DNA of 64,000 nucleotides from positions 44,888 through 108,887 of the forward strand of contig MEPW01000054.1 in NCBI GenBank assembly GCA_001769975.1, in the 5' to 3' direction. The notes under the pieces are model-generated. The model saw only the letters and a program-made list of their open reading frames with translations, searched no databases and was not told the origin of the DNA. How positions within the stretch are numbered: the stretch's first letter is position 1; the number at the start of each line of letters is the position of its first letter. This DNA is from Bdellovibrionales bacterium RIFOXYA1_FULL_36_14 (GTDB taxonomy: Bacteria; Bdellovibrionota; Bacteriovoracia; Bacteriovoracales; Bacteriovoracaceae). Positions 1 to 9,806 of this stretch are shown here, one piece after another. Made by a program: the position numbers and the translations under genes.

Positions 1-1761
1 GCCGCCTCTGTTTTTTCGCAAGAGGATCAATCTCAAATTAAAAAGCTTAACGGAATTAGATTTTTTCAAGATGGAGAATTATCTAAGCTAGAATTTGAAT
101 TTGATCGAACGGTGGAGGATGTTAAAAAGTTCCATGTGGTAGAAGACAAACAAATTATTTTGGAACTCAAAAATACCGAGGCTACCGAGCGTGTAATGCG
201 GGCATTTGATACATCAGAATTTTCTGGAAGTATTGTATTTGTATCAGCATATAAAAAAGCCAACGCATATAATGATCTGAGAGTTGTGGTTCAGTTAAGA
301 GATAACGTACGCTCAATTTTACAAAGACAAAATAATAAAATGTTTTTGATTATGGAAAATCGGTTTGGAGTTTTTTCTAAACGTGAAGTTGATGAACAAA
401 AAATTGCTGCCGCTGACAAGTTGGAAGAAGAGGAAATGAGTGATTTACATGTTCCAAAGTCGGCGTCAATCAATGACATTTTAGAAAACTTGACTCTTTC
501 GGGAAAGAAAAAATATATAGGCTCAAGGTTCTCTTTTAATGTAAAGGAGATGCCGGTTGAAGATTTGCTTAAAATGATTGCGGACGCTTCAGGATTTAAT
601 ATTATAACCGATCCAGCAATTAAAGCGTTAGCCCCGATGACACTAAAACTAACGAATGTTCCCTGGGATCATAGTTTGGATTTGATAATGGATTTGAATA
701 GTTTAGTAGCCCGAAAAAAAGGTTCTATACTTTTTATCACGACGGCAGCCAAGGCTGCTGAGGAAGAGTCTGAAAAGATCAAAGCTAAAGCAGCGGCACA
801 GAGCCAAGAGCCATTAGTTACCAAAATTTTCCCCATCAGCTACGCTCAGTTGGGAGATATTCAAAAGATTACTAACGAATATCTTACTCCTACTCGCGGA
901 AAAATATCGCCAGATGAAAGAACTAATTCATTAATTGTAAAAGACACTGCTGAAGTTATTGAAAAACTAGTAAAGATTATAGATGCACTTGATACGCAAA
1001 CACCGCAGGTATTGATTGAGTCAAAACTGGTGGAGATTGAAGAAAGATATGCTAAAGAAATTGGACTGCGTAATGGGGTTAACTGGTCATATGATCCTAT
1101 TAAAGATATGAGCAAAGTTGCCAACGTTGGTCCAGGATTTTCTTTAAGTACAGCTCCGGTGGAAAGTGGAGCATTGCTAGGCTTAAATGTTGGAATTTTT
1201 GGTAGAGTTGAAAAATTAAGGTTTGATTTGCAGTTGATGGAGTCAGAAAGCAAAGGTAAAATTATCTCTAGTCCTAAGATTATTACGCAAAATAAAAAGA
1301 AAGCCACGATCACGGAAACTGAAGAAAAACCTTATGCACAATCGGTATCAACCGATGCCGGAACTACTACTGGATGGGCCTCAGTCTCGGCAGATTTAAA
1401 GTTGGATGTTACTCCTCAAGTTACCAATGAAGGTTCTATCGTTATGCAAATTGACATTGAAAAAGGGTCTTTTGGTCCGCCTCCTGCGGCAGGGGCGATG
1501 CCACCTTCAACCAAGAGAAAAATTTCAACCAATGTATTGGTCGACAATGGATCAACGATTGTTATTGGTGGTGTTTATACCTTTAGTACTAACGAGGCTC
1601 ATAGCGGAATACCCTTTTTGAAGGATTTGCCGTTAGTTGGATGGCTTTTTAGAACACTTTATAATCCATCAACAAGTAAAAAAGAAATGATTATTTTTTT
1701 AACACCAAGAATAATCAATCAAGAAGAAGCCGGTCTGATTGAAGGAAACAAGGAATTATAG
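1..1761 (+). CDS. pilQ: PilQ, type IV pilus outer-membrane secretin (5' end outside window)
   Basis: The frame is open from base 1, so the gene starts upstream; 586 residues are visible. The first residues (AASVFSQED) look like the end of a signal peptide. Order of parts: an AMIN-type beta domain (about visible residues 19-130), a secretin N0/STN domain (about 175-260, KKYIGSRFSFNVKEMPVEDL onward), a NolW-type N1 domain (about 275-330, ending LIVKDTAEVIEKL), and the C-terminal secretin barrel with VLVDNGSTIVIGGVY and GIPFLKDLPLVGWLF, ending KKEMIIFLTPRII. This AMIN-N0-N1-secretin order is that of PilQ, the multimeric outer-membrane gate for type IVa pili. A TPR gene follows after 15 bases. 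The usual pilMNOP neighbours would lie upstream of the window. It is distinct from the Tad secretin at 55277. Confidence 0.93.
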   Translation, partial: AASVFSQEDQSQIKKLNGIRFFQDGELSKLEFEFDRTVEDVKKFHVVEDKQIILELKNTEATERVMRAFDTSEFSGSIVFVSAYKKANAYNDLRVVVQLRDNVRSILQRQNNKMFLIMENRFGVFSKREVDEQKIAAADKLEEEEMSDLHVPKSASINDILENLTLSGKKKYIGSRFSFNVKEMPVEDLLKMIADASGFNIITDPAIKALAPMTLKLTNVPWDHSLDLIMDLNSLVARKKGSILFITTAAKAAEEESEKIKAKAAAQSQEPLVTKIFPISYAQLGDIQKITNEYLTPTRGKISPDERTNSLIVKDTAEVIEKLVKIIDALDTQTPQVLIESKLVEIEERYAKEIGLRNGVNWSYDPIKDMSKVANVGPGFSLSTAPVESGALLGLNVGIFGRVEKLRFDLQLMESESKGKIISSPKIITQNKKKATITETEEKPYAQSVSTDAGTTTGWASVSADLKLDVTPQVTNEGSIVMQIDIEKGSFGPPPAAGAMPPSTKRKISTNVLVDNGSTIVIGGVYTFSTNEAHSGIPFLKDLPLVGWLFRTLYNPSTSKKEMIIFLTPRIINQEEAGLIEGNKEL

Positions 1762-1776
1762 GTAGCGTTTATTTAT

Positions 1777-2895
1777 ATGAATACAGACTTGACTTCACCA
1801 TTAATTGAGCGATATCAGAAACACTATGAGAGGGATTCTTCTTCTAGAATTTTTGCTCCATTGGCTGAATCCTATCGAAAGCTTGGGCTTTTGCAAGAAG
1901 CTTTCGATATATTAAATAAAGGGATAAAAAAACATCCAAATTATCCTATGGGTTATTTGGTGCTAGCTAATTGCTATTTTGATAAAAATAATTTTGACTT
2001 GGCATATAATACCCTCCAGCCCTTAGTTGCCCAAAATCGAGATAATATCAGATTACAAAAATTATTCGGTGAAGTTTGCATAAAAACCAACCGGCTTACA
2101 GAGGCCTTAGAAACCTTCAAGTATTTACTGTTTATAAATCCAAAGGATAAGTACGTTGCTGAGAAAGTTGAACAACTTGAAAAAGAAGACACGCCTTTAA
2201 TAGATGAACGACAAGCAGTATTGAAAAAAAATCAACTTCAGCTTTTTGATCTTTCTAATATTGAATCAGGTCCTGGACCATCAAAATCGACTCCTGAAGA
2301 TTGGATTCAAGTTGATCTTTCTGAACCCAAGGCTAATCTTGAAATTAATAATGAAAATAAGATTGAAAGTCAGGAAACGCCTTCCTCATGGCAAATAGAT
2401 GATGTAGCTAGAATTTGGAAAAAAACCATAGATGCGAAAGAAAACAAAAAAATAAAAGTAAATTTAGATCTAGATGAAGAGAGCGAAACTAAAATTAAAA
2501 ATGAGGAAAGTTTGGACTTTCCGATGATAACGCACACTTTAGTAGATTTATATTGCGAGCAAGGTTACTATCAGAAAGCTAGCGAGATTCTAAAAAAACT
2601 TCTAGAACTAGATCCTCAAAATAAAAATACTCAGGAAAAAATCAAGCAAATAGAAAAATTAATCTCAGCGGCAACTGTTAAAGAAAAACCGAGTGAACAG
2701 ATTGCAAAAAAAATTCCAGCAATCCGCCATCAAAAAATTGAAAATGAAGGCCGTGATAATTTAATGCAATGCTTAGATAATAAATTGAAAAAGAAAAAAA
2801 ATATTGATATTGCCTTGTATGAAAGCCAGTTTTCAAAATTTTTAAAAGCGATAAAAGATAAAGCTCAAGATTTCAGGCTTCATACAGACCAATAA
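1777..2895 (+). CDS. TPR-repeat protein downstream of pilQ
   Basis: A 372-residue protein without a signal peptide. Tetratricopeptide-like helices are visible at about residues 18-130 (RIFAPLAESYRKLGLLQEAF, then YLVLANCYFDKNNFDLAYNT, then RLQKLFGEVCIKTNRLTEAL). A further unit lies near 255-290 (LVDLYCEQGYYQKASEILKK). In between is a charged, Lys/Glu/Asn-rich linker (about 145-245). The C-terminal third is basic and probably helical. It starts 15 bases after pilQ with no obvious Shine-Dalgarno, so translational coupling to pilQ is likely. TPR proteins of this sort act as scaffolds, and the position suggests a role with the type IV pilus, but nothing in the sequence proves it. I do not recognise a named orthologue. 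Confidence 0.85.
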   Translation: MNTDLTSPLIERYQKHYERDSSSRIFAPLAESYRKLGLLQEAFDILNKGIKKHPNYPMGYLVLANCYFDKNNFDLAYNTLQPLVAQNRDNIRLQKLFGEVCIKTNRLTEALETFKYLLFINPKDKYVAEKVEQLEKEDTPLIDERQAVLKKNQLQLFDLSNIESGPGPSKSTPEDWIQVDLSEPKANLEINNENKIESQETPSSWQIDDVARIWKKTIDAKENKKIKVNLDLDEESETKIKNEESLDFPMITHTLVDLYCEQGYYQKASEILKKLLELDPQNKNTQEKIKQIEKLISAATVKEKPSEQIAKKIPAIRHQKIENEGRDNLMQCLDNKLKKKKNIDIALYESQFSKFLKAIKDKAQDFRLHTDQ

Positions 2896-2913
2896 CATGG
2901 ATATTAATAATTT

Positions 2914-3357
2914 ATGAAAATATTGATTATAAACGGTCCCAATTTAAATATGTTGGGTAAAAGAGAACCCACTGTTTATGGTCCTCAGACACTTGATGAG
3001 TTAATTAAGATTACTGAGGCAAAGATATCTGGATTACCCATTGATTTGGAATGGTATCAGTCTAATCATGAAGGTGAAATTATTGATAAATTACAAAAAG
3101 TTAGCCAATCGACTATAGATGGATTGGTAATTAATCCGGGGGGCTATTCCCATAGCTCGGTGGCCATATTGGACGCCTTAAAGCTTGTAAAGTGCTTGAA
3201 AATCGAGGTTCACCTTACCAATACCCACACTCGAGATGAATTTAGAAAAACTAGAATTACGGCGAGTGGAGTTGATTTTGTACTTGAAGGACTTAAAAGA
3301 GATACATATACTGCTGCAATTCAGATTTTGTATCAAATGAAGGAGAATTTAAAATGA
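2914..3357 (+). CDS. aroQ: 3-dehydroquinate dehydratase, type II
   Basis: A 147-residue protein of the usual length for type II dehydroquinase, which removes water from 3-dehydroquinate in the shikimate pathway. It begins ILIINGPNLNMLGKREP and carries the flexible-lid residues Arg17 and Tyr22. Other family motifs are YQSNHEGEIIDKLQ (49-61), the substrate-binding INPGGYSHSSVA (73-84, His80) and EVHLTNTH with the catalytic His100, followed by Arg111. The family motif is normally NPGAYTHTSVA, so Ala to Gly and Thr to Ser changes are present; all catalytic residues are retained. It sits 18 bases after the TPR gene and overlaps efp by four bases (ATGA), so the genes are probably one transcript. 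Confidence 0.95.
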   Translation: MKILIINGPNLNMLGKREPTVYGPQTLDELIKITEAKISGLPIDLEWYQSNHEGEIIDKLQKVSQSTIDGLVINPGGYSHSSVAILDALKLVKCLKIEVHLTNTHTRDEFRKTRITASGVDFVLEGLKRDTYTAAIQILYQMKENLK

Positions 3358-3923
3358 TTTCTACAACTGAGTTTAAAAAAGGCTTGAAGCTGGAAATAGA
3401 AGGTAAGCCTTACGAAATTGTTTTTATACAGTTTGTAAATCCAGGAAAAGGATCGGCGTTCTATAAAACCAAATTAAGAAACTTGGAAACTGGATTGGTA
3501 ATTGAGCGGACTTTTAAATCAGGTGTAGATACAGGTGCTGTACAAGCAGATTTACATGACATCGAAATGGAGTATATGTATGGGGATCATAGTGGATTTC
3601 ACTTTATGGACCAAGCTACTTATGAATCCATATGTCTTACAGACGAGCAAGTTACTGACACCAAGGGGTTTTTTCAAGAAGGTATGCGCTTAAAAGTTTT
3701 ATATTATAAGGGAAAACCTATTTCAGTAGATCTTCCAAATTTTGTAGTACTTAGGGTTAAAGAAACAGACCCAGGTCTTAAAGGTGATACTGCTTCTGGC
3801 GGTAGTAAAAAAGCAGTTATGGAAACTGGACTTCAAATCAATGTCCCACTTTTTGTTAAAGAGGGTGAGTTATTGAAAATTGATACTAGAACATGTGAGT
3901 ATGTTGAAAGAGTTAAAGGCTAA
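3354..3923 (+). CDS. efp: Elongation factor P
   Basis: A 189-residue protein with the three-barrel EF-P layout. The N-terminal KOW-like domain carries NPGKGSAF, whose Lys32 lines up with the lysine that is beta-lysylated in enterobacterial EF-P. The central OB domain includes YMYGDHSGFHFMDQATYE, and the C-terminal OB domain includes ETGLQINVPLFVKEGELLKI followed by DTRTCEYVERV. EF-P relieves ribosome stalling at polyproline stretches, which is relevant here because the mosaic lipoproteins at 29164 and 31982 have proline-rich linkers. The start codon overlaps the aroQ stop (ATGA). No modification enzyme gene is in the window. Confidence 0.96.
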   Translation: MISTTEFKKGLKLEIEGKPYEIVFIQFVNPGKGSAFYKTKLRNLETGLVIERTFKSGVDTGAVQADLHDIEMEYMYGDHSGFHFMDQATYESICLTDEQVTDTKGFFQEGMRLKVLYYKGKPISVDLPNFVVLRVKETDPGLKGDTASGGSKKAVMETGLQINVPLFVKEGELLKIDTRTCEYVERVKG

Positions 3924-4084
3924 GCGTTTTTGTCAATTTCTTAAGATATTTCTAATTTAGGTGCTCTTGAAAATCATTTGAAAGGACTTAAGTATAGGGA
4001 AATTATTACGTTTCCTGCACCATTTTGCCAAAAGTAGTAAAATAAACACATAATGATGCTTTCGTAATTAGATGAGGAAATATC

Positions 4085-5758
4085 ATGGATGATATTTTAC
4101 TGGGAAAGGATTTGTTTAATCAAAATAAATTTGATGAATCCATCCAATGTTTTAATAAAGTACTAAAAGAAGATCAGGCTTCAGTTGTTGATCAGAATAT
4201 TTGCTATGAATATCTTATAAAAATCAATGAATTACTTTGTCTAGATCAAGAATTAGATTTAGTTGAAAATCAGTATCTAGATTTTTTAAAAAAAGAAAAA
4301 TTAGATATACTTCGGATAAAAATGTTGAAGAAAAAGCTTAATTCAAAGATTTGTAAAAACAAAACCACCAAACTTTTCGAACTATGGGAACTGCTAGAAA
4401 CTAATGGGAAACTCGGTCAAGCTAAGCAAGTAATTCGATTATTAATCGACTTGCTTAAGTCGCACAAAAATACCGGTAAGCTAAGTTTAGTATTGAAGAA
4501 TTATCAACAATCATATGGGGACGATGATTACTTTCAAACGACCCTTTTAGAAGTGCATTTACTGGAGGGAAAGTGGGAAGAGGTTGATGGATTTCTTGAG
4601 AAAAGCCTTAGTGAAAAATCAACTGAAGTATTAAATTTTTATCCCCGAACGTACAGAATTTTAGATGAATTTATTGAAGATGAAAATTTACTAATTGGAA
4701 AATATAAGTACCTGGCTTTTTATTATATTTTCTCTCTTTTTGTACAATCTAATAAAGATTATAAAAAAATCCAAAAAGATGTCATCAATATTATTTATGA
4801 AGCCGTTGCTATAAATGGCTTGTGTGACAGGATGTTGGTAATTATATTGGAATATATAAAAATTTATAAATCCTGGTCATTATTATGTAACGAAGATTAT
4901 TTTGTTGAATATGCTAAAAAGGTATGCACAAGCAATAAGGTGATACCTGTCATAATAAGTAAAATTGAAGAATTAAAGTCCTGTGCGCCAGTACAATCCT
5001 TATCGGAAAGTGTTAGGGAAAATGAAGATGAAGTTGATGATAACTTTGGTGAATTAATTAAGCAAAAACATCGCAACGAGCAAAAATCCACTGAAGTACA
5101 AAAGCTTGAAAGAGATATTTTGTTTTTAAGAAGTATTGGAAATAAAAAAAAGGTAAAAGAAAAACTGAAACAATTAAAGCAGCAAGATGGCAACAATACA
5201 ATAATTGAAAATACAAAGGAGAGTAGTAGGAAAGATAATACTCGGGATCCGCTTGGAGACTTGGAGGATATTTTACAAAAAATACATCTCCAAACTGATA
5301 ATCGGAAAGATACTGCATCAAATAATATACGCCTAAATGAAGTAGCTTTTAAAAGATATCTTGAAACGTTAGACCAACAAATAACACAAAAATATTATGA
5401 GGATATCGTTGTTGCATTATTCGTAACCGGGATGAATGAAGCAGCTTTATTTTTTCTAGATAAAGTTAAGCGTGACCCCGTGATTAATTGCAATGATGTG
5501 GTTTATGTCAAAATAGAATATTTGAAAATCGCCATTTTGTTGGAAATGAATAAATGTGGTGACGTAATTATTGGCGTGGATGATATCGTCGGGAAAATGC
5601 CACTACGAATAAATGAAAAAATTGATTTTTTGTATCTTAAAGGAGAAGCATTACGTAAAACCGGTAACGTTAAAGAAGCTTTAGAAATATATAAATATAT
5701 TGTAAAAAAACAAAAGCACTACCGAATGGTTGAAGCTAGGATTAAAGAGCTTGAATAG
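4085..5758 (+). CDS. Large TPR-like helical protein upstream of tamB-like gene
   Basis: A 557-residue protein with no signal peptide or membrane segment. The start is supported by GAGGAA seven bases upstream. The first 35 residues resemble a TPR unit (LGKDLFNQNKFDESIQCFNK), and TPR-like helices return at the C-terminus (about 515-555, FLYLKGEALRKTGNVKEALE). A charged Lys/Glu/Asn segment at about 315-415 may be disordered or coiled coil. It ends inside the start region of the following TamB-like gene (8 bp overlap with the TTG start I prefer), which indicates co-translation. A cytoplasmic scaffold is plausible. I do not recognise the family beyond TPR. Confidence 0.8.
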   Translation: MDDILLGKDLFNQNKFDESIQCFNKVLKEDQASVVDQNICYEYLIKINELLCLDQELDLVENQYLDFLKKEKLDILRIKMLKKKLNSKICKNKTTKLFELWELLETNGKLGQAKQVIRLLIDLLKSHKNTGKLSLVLKNYQQSYGDDDYFQTTLLEVHLLEGKWEEVDGFLEKSLSEKSTEVLNFYPRTYRILDEFIEDENLLIGKYKYLAFYYIFSLFVQSNKDYKKIQKDVINIIYEAVAINGLCDRMLVIILEYIKIYKSWSLLCNEDYFVEYAKKVCTSNKVIPVIISKIEELKSCAPVQSLSESVRENEDEVDDNFGELIKQKHRNEQKSTEVQKLERDILFLRSIGNKKKVKEKLKQLKQQDGNNTIIENTKESSRKDNTRDPLGDLEDILQKIHLQTDNRKDTASNNIRLNEVAFKRYLETLDQQITQKYYEDIVVALFVTGMNEAALFFLDKVKRDPVINCNDVVYVKIEYLKIAILLEMNKCGDVIIGVDDIVGKMPLRINEKIDFLYLKGEALRKTGNVKEALEIYKYIVKKQKHYRMVEARIKELE

Positions 5759-8700
5759 ATTAAATAAATTGATACTTTTATTCTTGCTATTCATCGTGCT
5801 CGTTTCAGGAATATTTTGGAAAATATTGCAAACAGAGTATCTGGGAAGCTTATTTTCTCAAAAAATTTCTTCTGAGCTGATGGACAAATATCGTATGAGT
5901 GTTAAGTTTAGTAAAATCAGCATTAACGTTTTTCCACCTTCGATATTGATGAAAGACGTCGAGATTAATAATTCCGACGAAATGAAAGAAATGAATCTAA
6001 GCATGCTTGTCGGAGAAATATATGTATATATAGGCTTAATTAATCTATTGTCGAATAAAGTTATAATTGAAAAAATTAAGTTAAATGATGGAAAAATAAA
6101 ACTTCGCTTAGATGAGTCAGCTCAAAACAATTCTGAAGATTTTACTAAAATAAATATTTCAAATTTTTTCGAAAAAAATATTTTTACTTTTTTTAAAAAT
6201 CTTCCGGTTATTATAAAAAAAATTGAAATTGTCAGTACTTCAATTGAGTTGAATAATCGAAGTGTCTGGATAGAAGAGTTCGTGTTGAAATTAGGTAAAA
6301 ATATTTTAAGCTTGATTGCTAATTTTGAAAATATTTCAATAGATAGCATATCGGGTGTTAAACTTGAAAAAGTTGATAGTTTTAATCTAAAGGTTGATTA
6401 TTCTCTGGGAAAACTGTCAGTTAAGGAATTAAAAATTTATAAAAATTATGAGAGATATGAACTTGGTGGGGAATTTTATAATGATTTAGAGTTTTTAAGT
6501 TTTGATGGTACTTTGCATGTAGAAGGAAAGATTCAAGATTTATTAAATCGATTGAGGGTGAATTCACACAACGATATTGAAGGGGATGTAGAGCTTGATG
6601 TGCATTTTAGTAAATCAATATTAGATCCTAGCGTTGAGTTTTCATTGTCTGTAAATAATTTTATAAGCCCGTGGGCTAAATTGGAAAGAGTTAACTTAGA
6701 AGGTAAAAAAGATAATAGTTTGCTTATTATTAACAAAATGTTTTGTGAGGATAAATTGGGAAAATTATCGCTAGCAAATTCATTTGCCATATATGATATC
6801 AAAAATAAAAAGAATATAGATAATAAAATAGTCGTCAATGCTCAAAATTTACACACGAATACTGCCCTTTATATTGTGAAAGAAAATCTAGATAAACTTA
6901 AAGGCTATATGAACGGAAGTGTGGAAGTGGAATTATCAAAAGATTTAAAAACGCTATCATTTAGGCCTCTTGATGGTTTTTACATATCTGAATTATTGCT
7001 GTTGGGACAAACTAATCCAATTATAAAAAATGCAAAAGTATATCTTGAAACTGGGAGTTTTGATGTTGGTTTAAATGGTGAGGGCGTGGTAGATATAAAT
7101 ACTATAGTAAAATTTAAAAATACTTCATTGCCGGTTAAAGGTACCATAGCTAATTCAATTGATTTAGAAGTGATCGATGGGGAAATTGATTTCAAGGAAT
7201 TTGGTCCTATTGCAGGATTTCCCTTGAAAGGAAATGGCGATATCGATTTTAAAATAAATGGCGATAGCAAAAGTGTGATTTTTGATTTTAATATCGGATT
7301 ATCAGAAGTGGTGGTGAATGACTATAACTTGGGAATTGTGGTAGGAAAAGTTAAACTTAATCTTAATAATTTACTATTATCAATAGATGCCAAAAACTGT
7401 AAATATCAATCAGTTCTGTATTCCGCCAAAGGTGATATTGATATTAGAAATCAAGGGGATTTAGATTTAGTGGTTGATGTTCAAACCGGTGGGGCAGCCG
7501 ATTTGTTCAAAATGATTTATCCTCTGACTCAAGGTATGAAAAACAATATTTTGCAATCAATAAATTTTGTAATGGGATCTAAAATTCAGATAAAAGGGAA
7601 GCCCGATGGTGATAATTTAAATATTGTTGGCGCAATCAAGGGAAAAAACTTGCAATTTTTCACTGAAGAATTTGAAAAATTCAACCTTGATTTGGTCTTA
7701 AAAGATAACATCATTCAGATCAAGAATTTTGTAATAAAAAAACATAGTTCATTTATAGACGGAAGATTTTCTTATGACCTGACTAATAATTTTATTGATT
7801 ATGAAATAAAGCTGGCGAATTTGAAATTAAAAGATTTGAATATTTATAATGCTCTAAATCTGGGTTACGACGGGCAGGTCGATAGTACTTTTTATGGCAG
7901 TGGTTCAATGGATGAATTGATAACCAGGTGTTCATTGATCATGTCTAATGCTTATATTGGTGATTTAGCTGTTAAAGGAACATCCATAAATATTTATTCC
8001 AATGGTAAAAGTTGGTATGTTAATGGGGAGGTTTTGGGTGATACTATTAAGTTGGATTCTTTTATAAATTTTGATAACACATCTAAAATAATGCCTCAGC
8101 CTTCTTACGTTAATCTAGATATTAAAACTAATAAAGTTAAAGAACTGGCAGGTATTTTGTCCGATCACAATATCAAAGATACCACGCTAGGAGGAGTAAT
8201 TGAGGGCAATCTGCGCTCAACATTTAATATATTTGATTTGGAAAAATTAAATATTGCTTTAAACATAATAAAACTTAACTTATCAAAGGCAGGGAAACTT
8301 TACCGTATTCAAGCCGACAAAAACCAAATAATTATTAATAAAGGAAATATTGAAAAATGGGATATAGTAGTTGGCGGTGACAATGAATGGCTTAAGTCAA
8401 GCGGAACAGGAGACCAAAATCGAGGAGTTAAAATTCATACAGAATATCAAATCGATGCTGGTTTACTCGAGATGTTGTCTCGCAAGATTAAGAAAGCAGA
8501 AGGAAAAGTCAGGGGTAATGCCGAGTTGCTAGTTAATAAAAATGGACACGACTTGATTGTGATGTCTTCAGGCAAGGGTTTGGCAATCAAGATTGATGGA
8601 TTACCTGGAATGTTTGAAAAATTGAATTTTAATATTTTGCTAGAAAAAAATATTTTAGAATTAAAAAAACTTGAGAGCGTATATGGGGGAGGGAAAGTAA

Positions 8701-9806
8701 ATGCATCCGGTGAGATTGTGTTACAAACTCCTTTCCCTAAAGTTAAAATTTGGGGTAAGTTTAATGACACAAATCTTTCCTTGTTGAAAAAAACTAACTT
8801 AACTGCTTCCGGGGAATTTGCTTTAACTGGTTCTCAACTACCATATTTACTGGAAGGAAAGATATTTTTAAGTAAGGCGGATATTTTTGATGAATTAGAT
8901 GATTTGATTAAAAGTAAAAAAACTGTTTCCAATTCATATGACAGATATTTACCAAGCTTGGAGAATAAACGGAAATTGGTATTTTTAAATTATAAAATTA
9001 TCATTCAGCCCACTACCTTAATTTCAATTAAAAATGCACTTGCAGATGTTAAATTGGATGGCTTTGTTAATATTGATGGTAATTTTGACGACCCAGACAT
9101 TTCTGGCGAGTTGAAAATTGCGCCTGCCTCTAGCAGGTTATTTTTCAAGGGTAATGAGTTTTTTATCAACGAAGGACGGATTATTCTGGCAGGGGAAAAC
9201 ATTGGAAGAAAACCAGAAATTAATCTTTTAGGCCATGCTAAAGTTAATGAATATGATATCAAGCTGATTATAAATGGAAGTTTAGATAATATTAATATTA
9301 ATTTAAGTTCTGAACCCGTTCTTTCTAGAGAAGATATAATATCATTGCTTGCGCTGGGATTCACCACAGAAACTTCAAAAAATTTACAACAGGGAGATCG
9401 CCAGGCAATGACCTCGGTCGGCCTTGGAAGTCTACTTGTCGAACAATTAAAAATTAATCAAAGTCTTAATTCTTCGCTTGGTTTGAAACTTAGCATTGTA
9501 CAGGAGTTTCAAGATACTGAAAATTCTTTAGTTGGAGGAACTTCTTCATCTGGCGAACATGGGACTACTAAAATAAGATCCGCCACTAAAGTTAAAGTGA
9601 AAAAGCAGTTAGGCAAAAAAGTGGATGCTTCAGTTTCTAGCGTGGTTGGAGGGTCGTTGGGTGAAAAGCAAGAAATGAATTTAAATTATAATTTTAATAA
9701 AAATTGGACCCTGCAAGGAGTGTATGAAATTAAAACAGATCCAGAAATTTCTTCGGAATCAAGTACTTCGGTGGGAGCAGATTTGAAATTGAGGTTATCG
9801 TTTTGA
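5751..9806 (+). CDS. tamB: TamB-like envelope protein (DUF490 C-terminus)
   Basis: About 1351 residues. I take TTG 5751 as start because AGGA lies nine bases upstream; an in-frame TTG at 5730 has no Shine-Dalgarno. The product begins with a basic stretch and one hydrophobic anchor (LNKLILLFLLFIVLVSGIFW). It continues as a very long beta-rich chain typical of AsmA/TamB-type bridges. The C-terminal part matches the TamB domain: RLFFKGNEFFINEGRIILAG, then INLLGHAKVNEYDIKLIING, then LSREDIISLLALGF near residues 1180-1205. TamB proteins span the periplasm, contact an Omp85 barrel and are implicated in phospholipid transport or barrel assembly. The downstream Omp85 gene starts inside this gene's stop codon, as expected for a TamA/TamB pair. 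The length is slightly above the E. coli protein. Confidence 0.88.
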   Translation: MNRLNKLILLFLLFIVLVSGIFWKILQTEYLGSLFSQKISSELMDKYRMSVKFSKISINVFPPSILMKDVEINNSDEMKEMNLSMLVGEIYVYIGLINLLSNKVIIEKIKLNDGKIKLRLDESAQNNSEDFTKINISNFFEKNIFTFFKNLPVIIKKIEIVSTSIELNNRSVWIEEFVLKLGKNILSLIANFENISIDSISGVKLEKVDSFNLKVDYSLGKLSVKELKIYKNYERYELGGEFYNDLEFLSFDGTLHVEGKIQDLLNRLRVNSHNDIEGDVELDVHFSKSILDPSVEFSLSVNNFISPWAKLERVNLEGKKDNSLLIINKMFCEDKLGKLSLANSFAIYDIKNKKNIDNKIVVNAQNLHTNTALYIVKENLDKLKGYMNGSVEVELSKDLKTLSFRPLDGFYISELLLLGQTNPIIKNAKVYLETGSFDVGLNGEGVVDINTIVKFKNTSLPVKGTIANSIDLEVIDGEIDFKEFGPIAGFPLKGNGDIDFKINGDSKSVIFDFNIGLSEVVVNDYNLGIVVGKVKLNLNNLLLSIDAKNCKYQSVLYSAKGDIDIRNQGDLDLVVDVQTGGAADLFKMIYPLTQGMKNNILQSINFVMGSKIQIKGKPDGDNLNIVGAIKGKNLQFFTEEFEKFNLDLVLKDNIIQIKNFVIKKHSSFIDGRFSYDLTNNFIDYEIKLANLKLKDLNIYNALNLGYDGQVDSTFYGSGSMDELITRCSLIMSNAYIGDLAVKGTSINIYSNGKSWYVNGEVLGDTIKLDSFINFDNTSKIMPQPSYVNLDIKTNKVKELAGILSDHNIKDTTLGGVIEGNLRSTFNIFDLEKLNIALNIIKLNLSKAGKLYRIQADKNQIIINKGNIEKWDIVVGGDNEWLKSSGTGDQNRGVKIHTEYQIDAGLLEMLSRKIKKAEGKVRGNAELLVNKNGHDLIVMSSGKGLAIKIDGLPGMFEKLNFNILLEKNILELKKLESVYGGGKVNASGEIVLQTPFPKVKIWGKFNDTNLSLLKKTNLTASGEFALTGSQLPYLLEGKIFLSKADIFDELDDLIKSKKTVSNSYDRYLPSLENKRKLVFLNYKIIIQPTTLISIKNALADVKLDGFVNIDGNFDDPDISGELKIAPASSRLFFKGNEFFINEGRIILAGENIGRKPEINLLGHAKVNEYDIKLIINGSLDNININLSSEPVLSREDIISLLALGFTTETSKNLQQGDRQAMTSVGLGSLLVEQLKINQSLNSSLGLKLSIVQEFQDTENSLVGGTSSSGEHGTTKIRSATKVKVKKQLGKKVDASVSSVVGGSLGEKQEMNLNYNFNKNWTLQGVYEIKTDPEISSESSTSVGADLKLRLSF